Positions 27,810 to 36,901 of a stretch of 64,000 nt of DNA are shown here, piece by piece. Below the pieces are notes generated by a model. That model saw only the letters and a list, made by a program, of their open reading frames with translations. It searched no databases and was not told where the DNA came from. Position numbers and translations under genes: made by a program. Every line of letters starts with the position of its first letter. Position 1 is the first letter of the stretch. The DNA lies in the NCBI RefSeq assembly GCF_042611095.1, contig NZ_JBHFPV010000001.1:1116001-1180000 (forward strand), given 5' to 3'. Origin of the DNA: Meishania litoralis (GTDB lineage: Bacteria; Bacteroidota; Bacteroidia; Flavobacteriales; Flavobacteriaceae).

Positions 27810-30800
27810 ATGAGTAGACAGAAAAAAAATGCAGATAAAGAGTTCGGACTATCGTCATGGGCGATAGACAATCCGTCGGTCATTTATGTAATGATCGCCA
27901 TCTTTCTATGGATAGGGTTCAAGGGCTACCAGTCCATGCCACGTGAAGATTTTCCCGAAATCGTAGAGACAAAGGTCTATATCAGCACTCCTTATCCGGG
28001 AAATACCGCTGAAGATGTTGAACGCCTCATCACGGATCCGTTGGAAGAACGCTTGAAAAATGTGAGTAACGTGGTTGAAGTTACTTCTACCTCCCAAGAA
28101 GATTATTCGATAATAACGGTGGAGTTCGATGAGGAAATTTCGGTAGAATCGGCCAAACTCAAGGTCAAGGACGAGGTCGATGGTGAAAAGGCCAGCGAAG
28201 ATTGGCCAACTTTCAATAATGCAAAGGTCGAACCCAATATTTTTGACCTAAATCTCTCGGAATCCTTTCCGATAATGAACGTGAATTTTACGGGTGACTA
28301 TCCCGTGGAAAAATTGAAGGAGTTCGCCGAATACATGCAAGATGAGATAGAAGACCTGCCGGAAGTCAAGGAAGTAAGCATTCGTGGTGCCCAAGAAAAA
28401 GAGGTCGAAGTGGCCGTCGATGTCTATAAAATGATGGCGGCAAAAGTCAGTTTTCAAGATGTATTGGGAGCCATAAGCAACGGAAATACCACGATGTCGG
28501 CCGGCAATATAGAATCGGGCGGTCAGCGTCGCACCATTCGTGTTTTGGGAGAGATCGAAGACCCTGAACAACTGAACGATTTTGTGGTAAAATCGGAAAA
28601 CGGGGCAATATATCTCAAAGACATCGCAACCATAAAATTCGATGAAGAAGAAAAGACAACCTATGCCCGTGAATTTGGGGAAAGCGTGGTAATGCTCGAT
28701 ATTAAAAAACGGTCGGGCAAGAATATGATCGAAGCCACTACCAAGGTCAGGGAGCTTGTCAAAGAGGCGCAGCAAAACTACTATCCGGCCGACCTGAACA
28801 TAACGATCGCCAATGATTCCTCCGGTAGGATTTTGAACCAAGTTGACGATTTGGTCAATAACATCATCTTCGGGATAATTTTGGTGGTAACGGTTCTGAT
28901 GTTCTTTTTGGGTTTTCGAAATGCCCTGTTCGTCGGTTTTGCCATACCCATGTCGATGTTCATGTCGTTCATGATCTTGAACAATCTAAGCGGCTTGGTC
29001 GATGGCATGAGCTTTACCCTCAATACGATGATTCTTTTCGGCATGATTATGGGCCTTGGTATGATGGTCGATAACGGTATCGTTGTGGTCGAGAACGTCT
29101 ACAGACTGATGAGCGAGGGCATGTCACGTACCGAGGCGGCCAAAAAAGGTATTGGCGAAATAGCCTACCCTATCATTATCTCAACGGTAACTACAGTTGC
29201 GGCCTTTGTTCCGCTTGGGTTATGGCCCGGAATTTTTGGTCAGTTCATGATCTATTTCCCTATTACCCTATCGGTCGTATTGGGCTCATCACTTTTTGTC
29301 GCGATTTTTATGAACTCGATGCTCGTTTCACAATTTATGGAATTGGGCGAAAAAGAGCTGACCAAAAAACAATTGATACGATTGAGCATCATTCTTGTCG
29401 GCTTCGGATTGTTCATACTTATCATCGGTGGCCCAATGCGAGGTATGGGTAGCGTAATGATCGTGACGGCAGTTCTATTCTGGATCTACAAATACTTCTT
29501 GAAAAAATGGGCTAACGCTTTTCAGAATACCGCCATGGTACGTTTCGAGAATTGGTACGAGCGTCGTATAAAACATTCCCTTCACGGCAATAATGTATAT
29601 TGGTATTTCGGGATTACTTTTATCTTGTTGATCACGGTATTCATGCTTTTCGGAATGTCTTTGGGCAGGGGCCGTACCAAGGTAGAGTTCTTTCCCGATA
29701 ATAAGCCTAATGAAATATATGCCTATATCGAATATCCGCAGGGCACTTCGATCGAAAAGACCAATGAGCTGACCAAAGCCATTGAAAAAAGGGTATATGA
29801 AGTCGCAAATCAAGACAAATACACTAGTGGGGAGCACAACTATTTAGTGGAATCCGCGGTATCGCAAGTGGGCGAAGGTGCTGGAAACCCGATGACCGAT
29901 GGTGGTTCGGCAGCAGAAATGCCGCATCGGGGCAAAGTGACCTTATCGATGCGCGAATTCAAATATAGAAATGGCAGGGATACCGAAGAGTTGCGGGCCG
30001 AAATACAGGAGGCCCTCACGGGAATCTATCCCGGGGTGGCTATTTCGGTGGAAAAAGAGGCCAACGGGCCTCCGGCAGGTTACCCGATAAATATCGAACT
30101 CGAAGGAAAGGACTATACCGAGCTCATCAACACCGCCGAAGACATCCGTAACTTTATCAATACCAAGAACATAGCCGGTATCGAAGAATTGAAAATCGAT
30201 GTAAACAAGGGCAAACCGTCGATGCAAGTGGTAGTGGATCGTGAAAAGGCGGGTGAATTAGGGGTTTCCGCAGGTCAAGTGGGCCAACAGCTGCGCCGAT
30301 CTGTATTCGGCGAAAAAGCCGGCGTTTACAAAGTTCATGGAGACGACTATGATATCAATGTCCGTTTCAATGAGGATATTAGGTATAATAAAAGTGCCCT
30401 CTTTAACCAGAATATCATTTTTAGGGATCCGGCCAATGGGCAAATAAAAGAGATTCCGGTTTCGGCGGTGGCCACCCAGCGAAATTCCTCAGGTTTCAGT
30501 GCCATCAAACATCGTGATAATAAAAGGGTCGTTACCGTATATTCACAATTGAAGCCCGGCTTTAGCGATGCAGGTGCCATAGTCGCCGAGATTCAGAAAG
30601 AAATGGAAGAATACAAGGGACTCCCCTCCGATGTAAAAATAGATTATACTGGTCAGATCGAAGAACAGAACAAACAAATGGCATTCTTGGTAGGTGCCTT
30701 TTTCTCTGGCCTTGGGTTGATTTTCTTGATATTGATATTCCAGTTCGGTGGTATCTCCAAACCGTTTATCATCATGATCGCCATCTTTTTGAGTTTTATC

Positions 30801-31331
30801 GGGGTCTTCGGTGGATTAATGATAACAGGATGGTCATTCGTCATCATGATGACCATGATGGGCATCATATCCTTGGCGGGGATCGTGGTCAACAACGGTG
30901 TCGTATTGCTCGACTATACCCAAATATTGATCGATCGTAAAAAAGTGGCGCTGGGCATGGATGATAAAGATCTCTTGACCATGCCACAGGTTACCGAAAT
31001 TATTACCAAGGGCGGCAAGGCAAGGCTACGCCCTGTTATTTTGACCGCCATTACTACGGTATTGGGGTTGATCCCATTGGCCATAGGCTTGAATATCGAT
31101 TTCTTCTCGCTGTTCTCCGAGTTTGACCCAAAAATATATATGGGTGGTGATAACGTAGTGTTTTGGGGGCCTTTGGCATGGACGGTTATCTTCGGATTGC
31201 TCGTTGCCACCTTCTTGACCTTGATCATTGTTCCTGTATTGTTCAACATTTCATATCGTATGAAAATTTGGGCGCGAAAAAATCTAGGTAAAAAAGTTAC
31301 CGACCAAAAGATCGCTGAGCAGGTAGCTTAA
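27810..31331 (+). CDS. RND-family efflux permease (inner-membrane pump)
   Basis: Proton-driven inner-membrane pump of 1,173 residues, longer than the usual 1,020-1,060 because of an extended loop after the first membrane bundle (about 510-640, with two extra hydrophobic stretches). Landmarks: MPREDFPEI and STPYPGNTAEDVERLITDPLEE near the N-terminus, the TM4 region GMIMGLGMMVDNGIVVVENV with the proton-relay Asp, and the second-half GIISLAGIVVNNGVVLLDYT. Substrate unknown; the set tetR-tolC-adaptor-permease is a complete tripartite system. Confidence 0.94.
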   Translation: MSRQKKNADKEFGLSSWAIDNPSVIYVMIAIFLWIGFKGYQSMPREDFPEIVETKVYISTPYPGNTAEDVERLITDPLEERLKNVSNVVEVTSTSQEDYSIITVEFDEEISVESAKLKVKDEVDGEKASEDWPTFNNAKVEPNIFDLNLSESFPIMNVNFTGDYPVEKLKEFAEYMQDEIEDLPEVKEVSIRGAQEKEVEVAVDVYKMMAAKVSFQDVLGAISNGNTTMSAGNIESGGQRRTIRVLGEIEDPEQLNDFVVKSENGAIYLKDIATIKFDEEEKTTYAREFGESVVMLDIKKRSGKNMIEATTKVRELVKEAQQNYYPADLNITIANDSSGRILNQVDDLVNNIIFGIILVVTVLMFFLGFRNALFVGFAIPMSMFMSFMILNNLSGLVDGMSFTLNTMILFGMIMGLGMMVDNGIVVVENVYRLMSEGMSRTEAAKKGIGEIAYPIIISTVTTVAAFVPLGLWPGIFGQFMIYFPITLSVVLGSSLFVAIFMNSMLVSQFMELGEKELTKKQLIRLSIILVGFGLFILIIGGPMRGMGSVMIVTAVLFWIYKYFLKKWANAFQNTAMVRFENWYERRIKHSLHGNNVYWYFGITFILLITVFMLFGMSLGRGRTKVEFFPDNKPNEIYAYIEYPQGTSIEKTNELTKAIEKRVYEVANQDKYTSGEHNYLVESAVSQVGEGAGNPMTDGGSAAEMPHRGKVTLSMREFKYRNGRDTEELRAEIQEALTGIYPGVAISVEKEANGPPAGYPINIELEGKDYTELINTAEDIRNFINTKNIAGIEELKIDVNKGKPSMQVVVDREKAGELGVSAGQVGQQLRRSVFGEKAGVYKVHGDDYDINVRFNEDIRYNKSALFNQNIIFRDPANGQIKEIPVSAVATQRNSSGFSAIKHRDNKRVVTVYSQLKPGFSDAGAIVAEIQKEMEEYKGLPSDVKIDYTGQIEEQNKQMAFLVGAFFSGLGLIFLILIFQFGGISKPFIIMIAIFLSFIGVFGGLMITGWSFVIMMTMMGIISLAGIVVNNGVVLLDYTQILIDRKKVALGMDDKDLLTMPQVTEIITKGGKARLRPVILTAITTVLGLIPLAIGLNIDFFSLFSEFDPKIYMGGDNVVFWGPLAWTVIFGLLVATFLTLIIVPVLFNISYRMKIWARKNLGKKVTDQKIAEQVA

Positions 31332-31358
31332 CTTGACCTAAGCATTAAAATTGGAATC

Positions 31359-31399
31359 GTCCCAAATTAGTCTGTAGGGTAATTTGGGACTTCTTTTTT
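31359..31399 (+). terminator. Rho-independent terminator of the efflux operon
   Basis: A perfect 11-bp stem, GTCCCAAATTA (31359-31369) with TAATTTGGGAC (31380-31390), is followed by TTCTTTTTT. It lies 28 bp after the RND permease stop. Confidence 0.9.
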
Positions 31400-31451
31400 G
31401 AAAAGCATAAAATCTACTGCCCTACTTACCATGTACTCGCGCAATACTTCT

Positions 31452-31459
31452 TAAATTTG
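31452..31459 (+). promoter_or_regulatory. -7 promoter element of aspS
   Basis: TAAATTTG matches the Bacteroidota -7 consensus TAnnTTTG exactly and lies 20 bp before the aspS ATG, predicting a leader of about 14 nt. No clear -33 TTTG was found. Confidence 0.55.
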
Positions 31460-31479
31460 CCGACTAAGCAAATTGTTCT

Positions 31480-33234
31480 ATGTATAGAAGTCATACTTGT
31501 GGAGAACTCAGGGAATCTGACGTCAACAAAAAGGTAATACTGTCCGGATGGGTACATAAAATACGCGACAAAGGTTTTGTGGCCTGGGTCGACCTAAGAG
31601 ATCGATACGGAATAACACAGCTGGTCTTCGATGAAGACCGTACTTCGACAAAGCTTTTGGAACAGGCCCGGACACTTGGTCGAGAATTCGTCGTTCAGGT
31701 CAAGGGCGAGGTCATTGAGAGGGCCTCTAAGAACCCCAACATTCCTACCGGAAATATTGAGGTATTGGTCGAAGAACTGACCCTGCTCAACAGTTCAAAA
31801 ACACCCCCCTTTACCATAGAGAACGAAACCGACGGCGGTGAAGACCTTCGAATGAAATATCGCTATCTCGACATTCGCAGAAATCTTGTCAAAGACAACC
31901 TCATCTTTCGCAGTAAGGTCGCCATGGCGGTTCGAAAATACCTTTCAGAACAAGGTTTCATCGAAGTGGAAACACCATATTTGATAAAATCGACGCCCGA
32001 AGGTGCCCGCGATTTTGTGGTGCCCAGCCGCATGAACGAAGGGCAGTTCTATGCCCTGCCCCAATCGCCACAAACATTCAAGCAATTATTGATGGTCGGC
32101 GGATTGGATAAATACTTCCAAATCGTAAAATGTTTTAGAGATGAAGATTTAAGGGCCGACAGGCAACCCGAATTCACTCAGATAGATTGTGAAATGGCCT
32201 TTGTTGAACAAGAGGATATTTTGAACGCTTTTGAGGGATTGACCACATTCCTGCTTAAAGAAATCAAAGGGGTCGAAATCGACAAGTTTCCAAGAATGAC
32301 CTTTGACGATGCCATGAAAAGATATGGTAACGATAAACCCGACATTCGTTTTGGAATGGAATTCGGTGAACTTAACGAAGTAGCCCAACACAAGGATTTC
32401 AATGTATTCAACTCAGCAGAACTCGTCGTAGGCATTGCTATACCAGGTGGAAATTCGTACACCCGAAAAGAAATCGACAAATTGACCGATTGGGTAAAAC
32501 GGCCACAGATCGGGGCCAAGGGTATGGTCTATGTACGGTGCAACGAAGACGGCACTTTCAAATCGTCAGTCGATAAGTTCTATGATCAAGAAGATTTGGC
32601 CAAATGGGCCAATGTGACGGGCGCAACTGCGGGTGATCTTATTTGTGTACTTTCAGGGGAAGCACACAAAACCAGAACACAGTTGAGTGCCCTGCGTATG
32701 GAACTGGCAGAGCGCTTAGGATTGCGAAAGCCCGATGAGTTCGCTCCATTATGGGTAATCGATTTTCCGTTGTTGGAGCTCGACGAGGAAACCGGAAACT
32801 ATCATGCCATGCACCACCCCTTTACATCGCCCAAACCCGGACAACTCGAATTGCTTGAAACTGACCCCGGTGCGGTTCGTGCCAATGCCTATGACTTGGT
32901 CTTGAACGGAAACGAAATAGGCGGAGGGTCGATTAGGATCCATGACAAAGAAGTACAGAGCGTTATGTTCAAACATCTGGGCTTTACCCCTGAGGAGGCA
33001 AAAGCACAATTTGGTTTTCTGATTGACGCCTTTCAATATGGTGCCCCGCCCCATGGCGGAATCGCATTTGGCCTGGATCGCCTGGTGGCGATTCTTGGTG
33101 GTCAAGAAACCATTCGTGACTTTATCGCCTTTCCAAAAAACAATAGTGGCCGTGATGTGATGATCGACGCACCTGCGCCCATCGACGAAGCGCAGTTGAA
33201 AGAGCTGAACCTGAAAGTCGATATTCGATCTTAA
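31480..33234 (+). CDS. aspS: Aspartate--tRNA ligase
   Basis: Charges tRNA-Asp with aspartate in the cytosol; 584 residues, the normal bacterial size. The anticodon-binding OB fold (about 1-105, VILSGWVHKIRDKGFVAWVDLRDRYG in pieces SGWVHKIRDKGF and WVDLRDRYGITQL) is followed by class II motif 2 (FQIVKCFRDEDLRADRQPEF, trimmed), the bacterial GAD insertion domain (about 290-420) and motif 3 (GIAFGLDRLVAILGG). Own promoter and terminator make it a single-gene unit. Confidence 0.97.
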   Translation: MYRSHTCGELRESDVNKKVILSGWVHKIRDKGFVAWVDLRDRYGITQLVFDEDRTSTKLLEQARTLGREFVVQVKGEVIERASKNPNIPTGNIEVLVEELTLLNSSKTPPFTIENETDGGEDLRMKYRYLDIRRNLVKDNLIFRSKVAMAVRKYLSEQGFIEVETPYLIKSTPEGARDFVVPSRMNEGQFYALPQSPQTFKQLLMVGGLDKYFQIVKCFRDEDLRADRQPEFTQIDCEMAFVEQEDILNAFEGLTTFLLKEIKGVEIDKFPRMTFDDAMKRYGNDKPDIRFGMEFGELNEVAQHKDFNVFNSAELVVGIAIPGGNSYTRKEIDKLTDWVKRPQIGAKGMVYVRCNEDGTFKSSVDKFYDQEDLAKWANVTGATAGDLICVLSGEAHKTRTQLSALRMELAERLGLRKPDEFAPLWVIDFPLLELDEETGNYHAMHHPFTSPKPGQLELLETDPGAVRANAYDLVLNGNEIGGGSIRIHDKEVQSVMFKHLGFTPEEAKAQFGFLIDAFQYGAPPHGGIAFGLDRLVAILGGQETIRDFIAFPKNNSGRDVMIDAPAPIDEAQLKELNLKVDIRS

Positions 33235-33241
33235 ATTCTCG

Positions 33242-33266
33242 ATCCCGCTTTTCAGCGGGATTTTTT
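33242..33266 (+). terminator. Rho-independent terminator of aspS
   Basis: ATCCCGCT (33242-33249) pairs with AGCGGGAT (33254-33261) over a 4-nt loop, followed by five T. It lies 7 bp after the aspS stop. Confidence 0.88.
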
Positions 33267-33295
33267 AATACTTTTAAGTAAGAACAATGTCTTAA

Positions 33296-35080
33296 ATGCC
33301 GACCCGACAACAAAAACTATTCACCCAGTTCATCAAATGGCGATATAAGAATATCTCCAACAAGATGTTTACCCATATAATGGCGGTAATAGTTGGCCTA
33401 CTTGCCGGGTTGGCCGCTGTAACATTGAAAAACCTAACCTATTTTATCGAATCATCACTGGAGAGTGGTATCGTTTTTTCAAGCAATCAATTATACTTTA
33501 TACTTCCGATCATCGGGCTGACCTTGGTCTACCTTTACGTAAAATTCGTGCATAAAGAAAAATTGGAACACGCCATATCTTCCATTTTGTTCGCGCTCTC
33601 CAAAAAGAAGGGTATCATCGACATGAAGAAAATCTATACCCCTTTGATAACGGCTCCGTTGACCGTCGGTTTTGGAGGTTCTGTCGGATTACTTGGGCCA
33701 GCGGTTGCCTCGGGGTCGGCGATCAGCTCGAATTTGGGAAGACTACTTCACATCAATGCCAAAACACGCTCTTTGTTGATCGCCTGTGCTTCCGCAGGTG
33801 CCATTGCCTCCATATTCCAATCTCCCATTGCCGCCATTATTTTTGCGGTAGAGGTTTTTAGTATGGATTTTACCATGCTTTCGATGCTTCCCCTGCTATT
33901 GGCCTCTATATCAGGAGTGCTTACCTCGTATTTCTTTTTGGGCAACGAGGTTTTGTTCAATTTTTCATTGGCCGACAGTTTTGAGGTAGAGGATACCCTG
34001 TTCTATATCTTATTGGGGGTCGGTACCGCCTTTGCTTCAATTTATTTTACCAAAATGTATTTTGGTATACTCAGATTGTTCGAGCCATTGAGAAGTCCCA
34101 AATACCGATTATTGGTAGGTGGATTGGCAATAGGGATTATGCTGTATTTCATCCCGCCGTTATACGGCGAGGGTTTCGGCTTTATCAACAACCTTTTGGA
34201 AGGTAACCACGTCGCCGCTCTGGGAACCACTCCTTTTGATGCTTATATGGACAATATTTGGATCGTCATTGCCTTATTGTTCGGGCTGACCATTTTCAAA
34301 GCCGTGGCAATGACCACCACCTTTGCCGCGGGAGGTGCCGGAGGAATCTTTATTCCCACCATGGTAATGGGCAGCGCCTTGGGCAATGTGGTCGCCAAGG
34401 TCATCAACCATTCCGGACTCGGGTTCGCGGTGTCGGAAAGTAATTTTACACTGATCGGTATGGCCGGCCTGATTGCCGGAGTACTACATGCCCCATTGAC
34501 AGCGATATTTCTAATAGCCGAAATTACAGGGGGCTACGAACTCTTCGTACCCTTGATGATTACAGCGGCCATATCATATTTAATCACAAAAAATGCCGTT
34601 GACCATACGATTTATACCCGCGAACTTGCAGAACAAGGAGCTTTGCTCACTCATGATAAGGATGAAAACGTGTTAAATGTCATGCAGCTCGATGATGTAA
34701 TTGAAATGGATTTTAAAGATGTAAGGCCCACTATGTTCTTGGGTGAGATGTTGCATGAATCGGTTTCGAAATCGACGCGCAACCTTTACCCCGTAGTAAA
34801 TCAAGACGGTGTTCTTGTAGGGGTCGTACTGCTCGACGACATACGTGAATTCATGTTCGATACGGCCCTTTACCGAACTACAACGGTATCGACCTTTATG
34901 CAGCAACCTCCTGAAGTCATCCTTTACGGGGAAGATACCATGCAAAAGGTGATGCGAAAATTTCAAGTTAGCGGAGCGTGGAACCTTCCGGTCATCAAAA
35001 ATGGAAAGTACCTTGGTTTTGTCTCGAAATCAAAACTGTTGACGGCCTATCGACGCGAACTGATCAATTTTACCAAATGA
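33296..35080 (+). CDS. ClC-family chloride channel/transporter with CBS domains, atypical gate
   Basis: Inner-membrane ClC protein of 594 residues: about ten helices in the ClC fold (about 25-435) and a C-terminal CBS pair (about 440-585). The anion-site motif GIFIP is present in AGGAGGIFIPTMVMGS. The helix F region, normally GREGP or, in related Bacteroidota proteins, GLEAP, reads GSVGLLGPAV here: the gating glutamate is replaced by Leu133. A canonical GSGIP is also missing. Established work on ClC-ec1 shows that loss of this Glu uncouples proton exchange, so this may be a passive anion conduit; that is inference. Followed by a 4-bp-overlapping small membrane protein gene. Confidence 0.9.
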   Translation: MPTRQQKLFTQFIKWRYKNISNKMFTHIMAVIVGLLAGLAAVTLKNLTYFIESSLESGIVFSSNQLYFILPIIGLTLVYLYVKFVHKEKLEHAISSILFALSKKKGIIDMKKIYTPLITAPLTVGFGGSVGLLGPAVASGSAISSNLGRLLHINAKTRSLLIACASAGAIASIFQSPIAAIIFAVEVFSMDFTMLSMLPLLLASISGVLTSYFFLGNEVLFNFSLADSFEVEDTLFYILLGVGTAFASIYFTKMYFGILRLFEPLRSPKYRLLVGGLAIGIMLYFIPPLYGEGFGFINNLLEGNHVAALGTTPFDAYMDNIWIVIALLFGLTIFKAVAMTTTFAAGGAGGIFIPTMVMGSALGNVVAKVINHSGLGFAVSESNFTLIGMAGLIAGVLHAPLTAIFLIAEITGGYELFVPLMITAAISYLITKNAVDHTIYTRELAEQGALLTHDKDENVLNVMQLDDVIEMDFKDVRPTMFLGEMLHESVSKSTRNLYPVVNQDGVLVGVVLLDDIREFMFDTALYRTTTVSTFMQQPPEVILYGEDTMQKVMRKFQVSGAWNLPVIKNGKYLGFVSKSKLLTAYRRELINFTK

Positions 35081-35328
35081 AGCATCTCATTCTCTTAATC
35101 GTAATTGCATCTTTTGTATCCATAATCTACGGGTTCACTTTGCCGGAGGGAGAAACACTCCTGGCCGATAAATTTATCGGGGCTGGAACAGTCGGGCTTT
35201 TTTTGGTGGCCATGCCACTTTTCTTGTTTACCTACAGCAAGGGAAAGAAAATGAAAGATTATATGCTCACCGATGAGAACATTCGAAAAATGAGAGGTGA
35301 AGATATCGAAAAGCCTGAAAATCAATGA
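35077..35328 (+). CDS. Small two-helix membrane protein
   Basis: 83 residues. The ATG at 35077 overlaps the ClC stop codon (ATGA), so the two are translationally coupled. Two hydrophobic helices (about 3-20 LILLIVIASFVSIIYGF; about 34-52 KFIGAGTVGLFLVAMPLFLF) are followed by a charged cytosolic tail with MKDYMLTDENIRKMR. The family is conserved-hypothetical in appearance; no function is assigned. Confidence 0.75.
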   Translation: MKHLILLIVIASFVSIIYGFTLPEGETLLADKFIGAGTVGLFLVAMPLFLFTYSKGKKMKDYMLTDENIRKMRGEDIEKPENQ

Positions 35329-35418
35329 TGTTTGAAAACATATACTGTCATTTTTCTACCAACTTTCAACAAAAAAACATAAATTAGTAGTGATTATTAG
35401 TAATTAATTTTTATTGGA

Positions 35419-35613
35419 ATGACTGGAACAGTTAAATTTTTCAATGAATCCAAAGGTTACGGGTTCATTACCAACGACGAAACCGGAAAAGACATTTTCG
35501 TTCACGCCACTGCGCTCAACGGAACTGAGCTTAAGGAAGGCGACAAAGTAGAATACGTAGAAGAAGAAGGACGCAAGGGAATGGTAGCTGCGCAAGTGCA
35601 GGTCACTGGATAA
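35419..35613 (+). CDS. Cold-shock domain RNA-binding protein
   Basis: 64-residue CspA-type single OB-fold protein that binds single-stranded RNA/DNA and melts secondary structure. RNP1 (SKGYGFITND) and RNP2 (DIFVHATAL) are intact, with the family start TGTVKFFNE. Monocistronic, with a terminator 28 bp downstream. Confidence 0.95.
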   Translation: MTGTVKFFNESKGYGFITNDETGKDIFVHATALNGTELKEGDKVEYVEEEGRKGMVAAQVQVTG

Positions 35614-35641
35614 TAAGTATCTTATTTTGAATGATCAGGAG

Positions 35642-35671
35642 ACCCTGACCTATATATGGTCAGGGTTTTTT
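35642..35671 (+). terminator. Rho-independent terminator of the cold-shock gene
   Basis: ACCCTGACC (35642-35650) pairs with GGTCAGGGT (35658-35666) and runs into five further T. Confidence 0.9.
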
Positions 35672-35696
35672 AGTGCCGTTGGTGTAATAGTTTCAA

Positions 35697-36146
35697 TTAA
35701 TTCAAATTGCGTTTTTGCACGAAGAACTTTCTTAACAAATCGGAAGCTTCATCCTCTAAAATGCCACCCAAGACTTTTGTCTTTGGGTGCAACTTCGTGC
35801 CCAATGCCCCATACCCACGTTGCGGATCTTTGGCCGCATAAACAATTTTTGAAATCTGACTCCAATATAGAGCTCCAGCGCACATCTGACAAGGCTCTAA
35901 AGTAACATACAATGTACATTCATGCAGATACTTGCCTCCCAGAAAATTTGCCGCAGCAGTAATAGCTTGCATCTCTGCATGGGCGGTCACATCGTGCAGT
36001 TGCTCGGTCAAGTTATGCGCCCTGGCAATTATTCTATCTTTTACGACCACAATTGCCCCAATAGGCACCTCGCCCTTCTCAAAGGCGGCCTCCGCCTCTT
36101 GCAAGGCCTTTCTCATAAAATAAGTATCATCGAAAGGGAGTACCAT
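35697..36146 (-). CDS. tadA: tRNA adenosine(34) deaminase-type nucleoside deaminase
   Basis: 149-residue zinc deaminase of the TadA/CDA fold, expected to convert A34 to inosine in tRNA-Arg. The zinc/catalytic motifs are intact: HAEMQA (in VTAHAEMQAI) and PCQMCAGAL. The start MVLPFDDTYFMRKAL at 36146 is preferred over an upstream in-frame codon at 36203 because the preceding residues do not fit the family. Ends with DLLRKFFVQKR. A guanine-deaminase-like role is possible but the ALYWSQISKIVYAA..P..GYGALGT region fits TadA. Confidence 0.9.
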   Translation of the reverse strand: MVLPFDDTYFMRKALQEAEAAFEKGEVPIGAIVVVKDRIIARAHNLTEQLHDVTAHAEMQAITAAANFLGGKYLHECTLYVTLEPCQMCAGALYWSQISKIVYAAKDPQRGYGALGTKLHPKTKVLGGILEDEASDLLRKFFVQKRNLN

Positions 36147-36243
36147 GAGGACAAAAATACGATACTGAAATGAGTAATCTCTGATACATACAGTTGAAAA
36201 CAAGTATCAATAAATTTCAGAAATGCTGGTCATAAGTTCTTAT

Positions 36244-36498
36244 TCATTTCTTAAACTCCATTTTATAAACCTCAAAGTAAAGTAAGAGCTCTTGAAGATC
36301 TAAACATCCCGTCTTTCGATAAATACTTTTCTCCATTTTTTCGACCTTCCCCTTTGCAAGACCCAAAATTTCTGCCAGCGCCGAGCTACCCAGTTGAAAT
36401 TGCATCATCTCAAGAACGAGCATTTCTTGCCGGGTAAATTCAACGGTATGTGCCCTTGCTTCGGTTTTGATTCTATTGAACCGATTGTTCCCCTTCAT
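36244..36498 (-). CDS. Stand-alone LuxR/GerE-like HTH protein
   Basis: 84 residues consisting almost only of a LuxR-type helix-turn-helix: FTRQEMLVLEMMQFQLGSSALAEILGLAKGKVEKMEKSIYRKTG, seen as FTRQEMLVLEMMQ, SSALAEILGLAKGKVEKM and SIYRKTGCLDLQELLLYF. There is no receiver or sensor domain. The normally conserved TxREhEVL and basic recognition helix are loosely kept, so DNA binding is likely but weaker in prediction. No partner gene is adjacent. Its target is unknown. Confidence 0.6.
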   Translation of the reverse strand: MKGNNRFNRIKTEARAHTVEFTRQEMLVLEMMQFQLGSSALAEILGLAKGKVEKMEKSIYRKTGCLDLQELLLYFEVYKMEFKK

Positions 36499-36901
36499 AT
36501 AAAACTAACTTAAATTGACCTAAAAAAATGAGCGGAAGACAATGCCCCTTCCCTAGAAATATTGAAAGATCCTCGGTACTGTTTCAAACGTATCAGTTGA
36601 CAAAACAGCTTAAGTTCTTTTATAAGAAGAACTTCCTAATGGTCAAACAAATGAAAATTACTATTTAGGATTCAATATTCTTAGTTGACGATATCAAACT
36701 TAACCCTATCAATCAAGTAAAAAAATACCCTGAAATGGGTATATTCTTTACGAAGTTGGAATTTCAAAGTTTGTTCATAGGCTTTTTGCGCGGTAACTTA
36801 ATGAACCGGTATTCCCCTAAATCACAACCCAGTCTTTTTTAGTGAATTATTAAACTTAGCAACGGTATACTAGTGAATACCCTTAAATTTGCCAATTGAA
36901 A
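36499..36901. other. 403-bp intergenic region with the dxs promoter and a weak minus-strand hairpin
   Basis: No gene is supported. TAAATTTG at 36884-36891 is a perfect -7 element ten bases before the dxs ATG, implying a near-leaderless mRNA. Read on the minus strand, ATACCC (36742-36737), a 6-nt loop and GGGTAT (36730-36725) run into seven T (36725-36719), a weak terminator upstream of the small HTH gene; it may end a short minus-strand transcript. An imperfect palindrome GGTATAC/GAATACC lies near 36863-36881. The rest is AT-rich and featureless to me. Confidence 0.4.

Noticed and set aside
28248..28841. 197-codon minus-strand open frame inside the RND permease gene
   Set aside because: Antisense shadow of a strongly supported gene; no signal peptide, family motif or promoter, and composition follows the sense codons.
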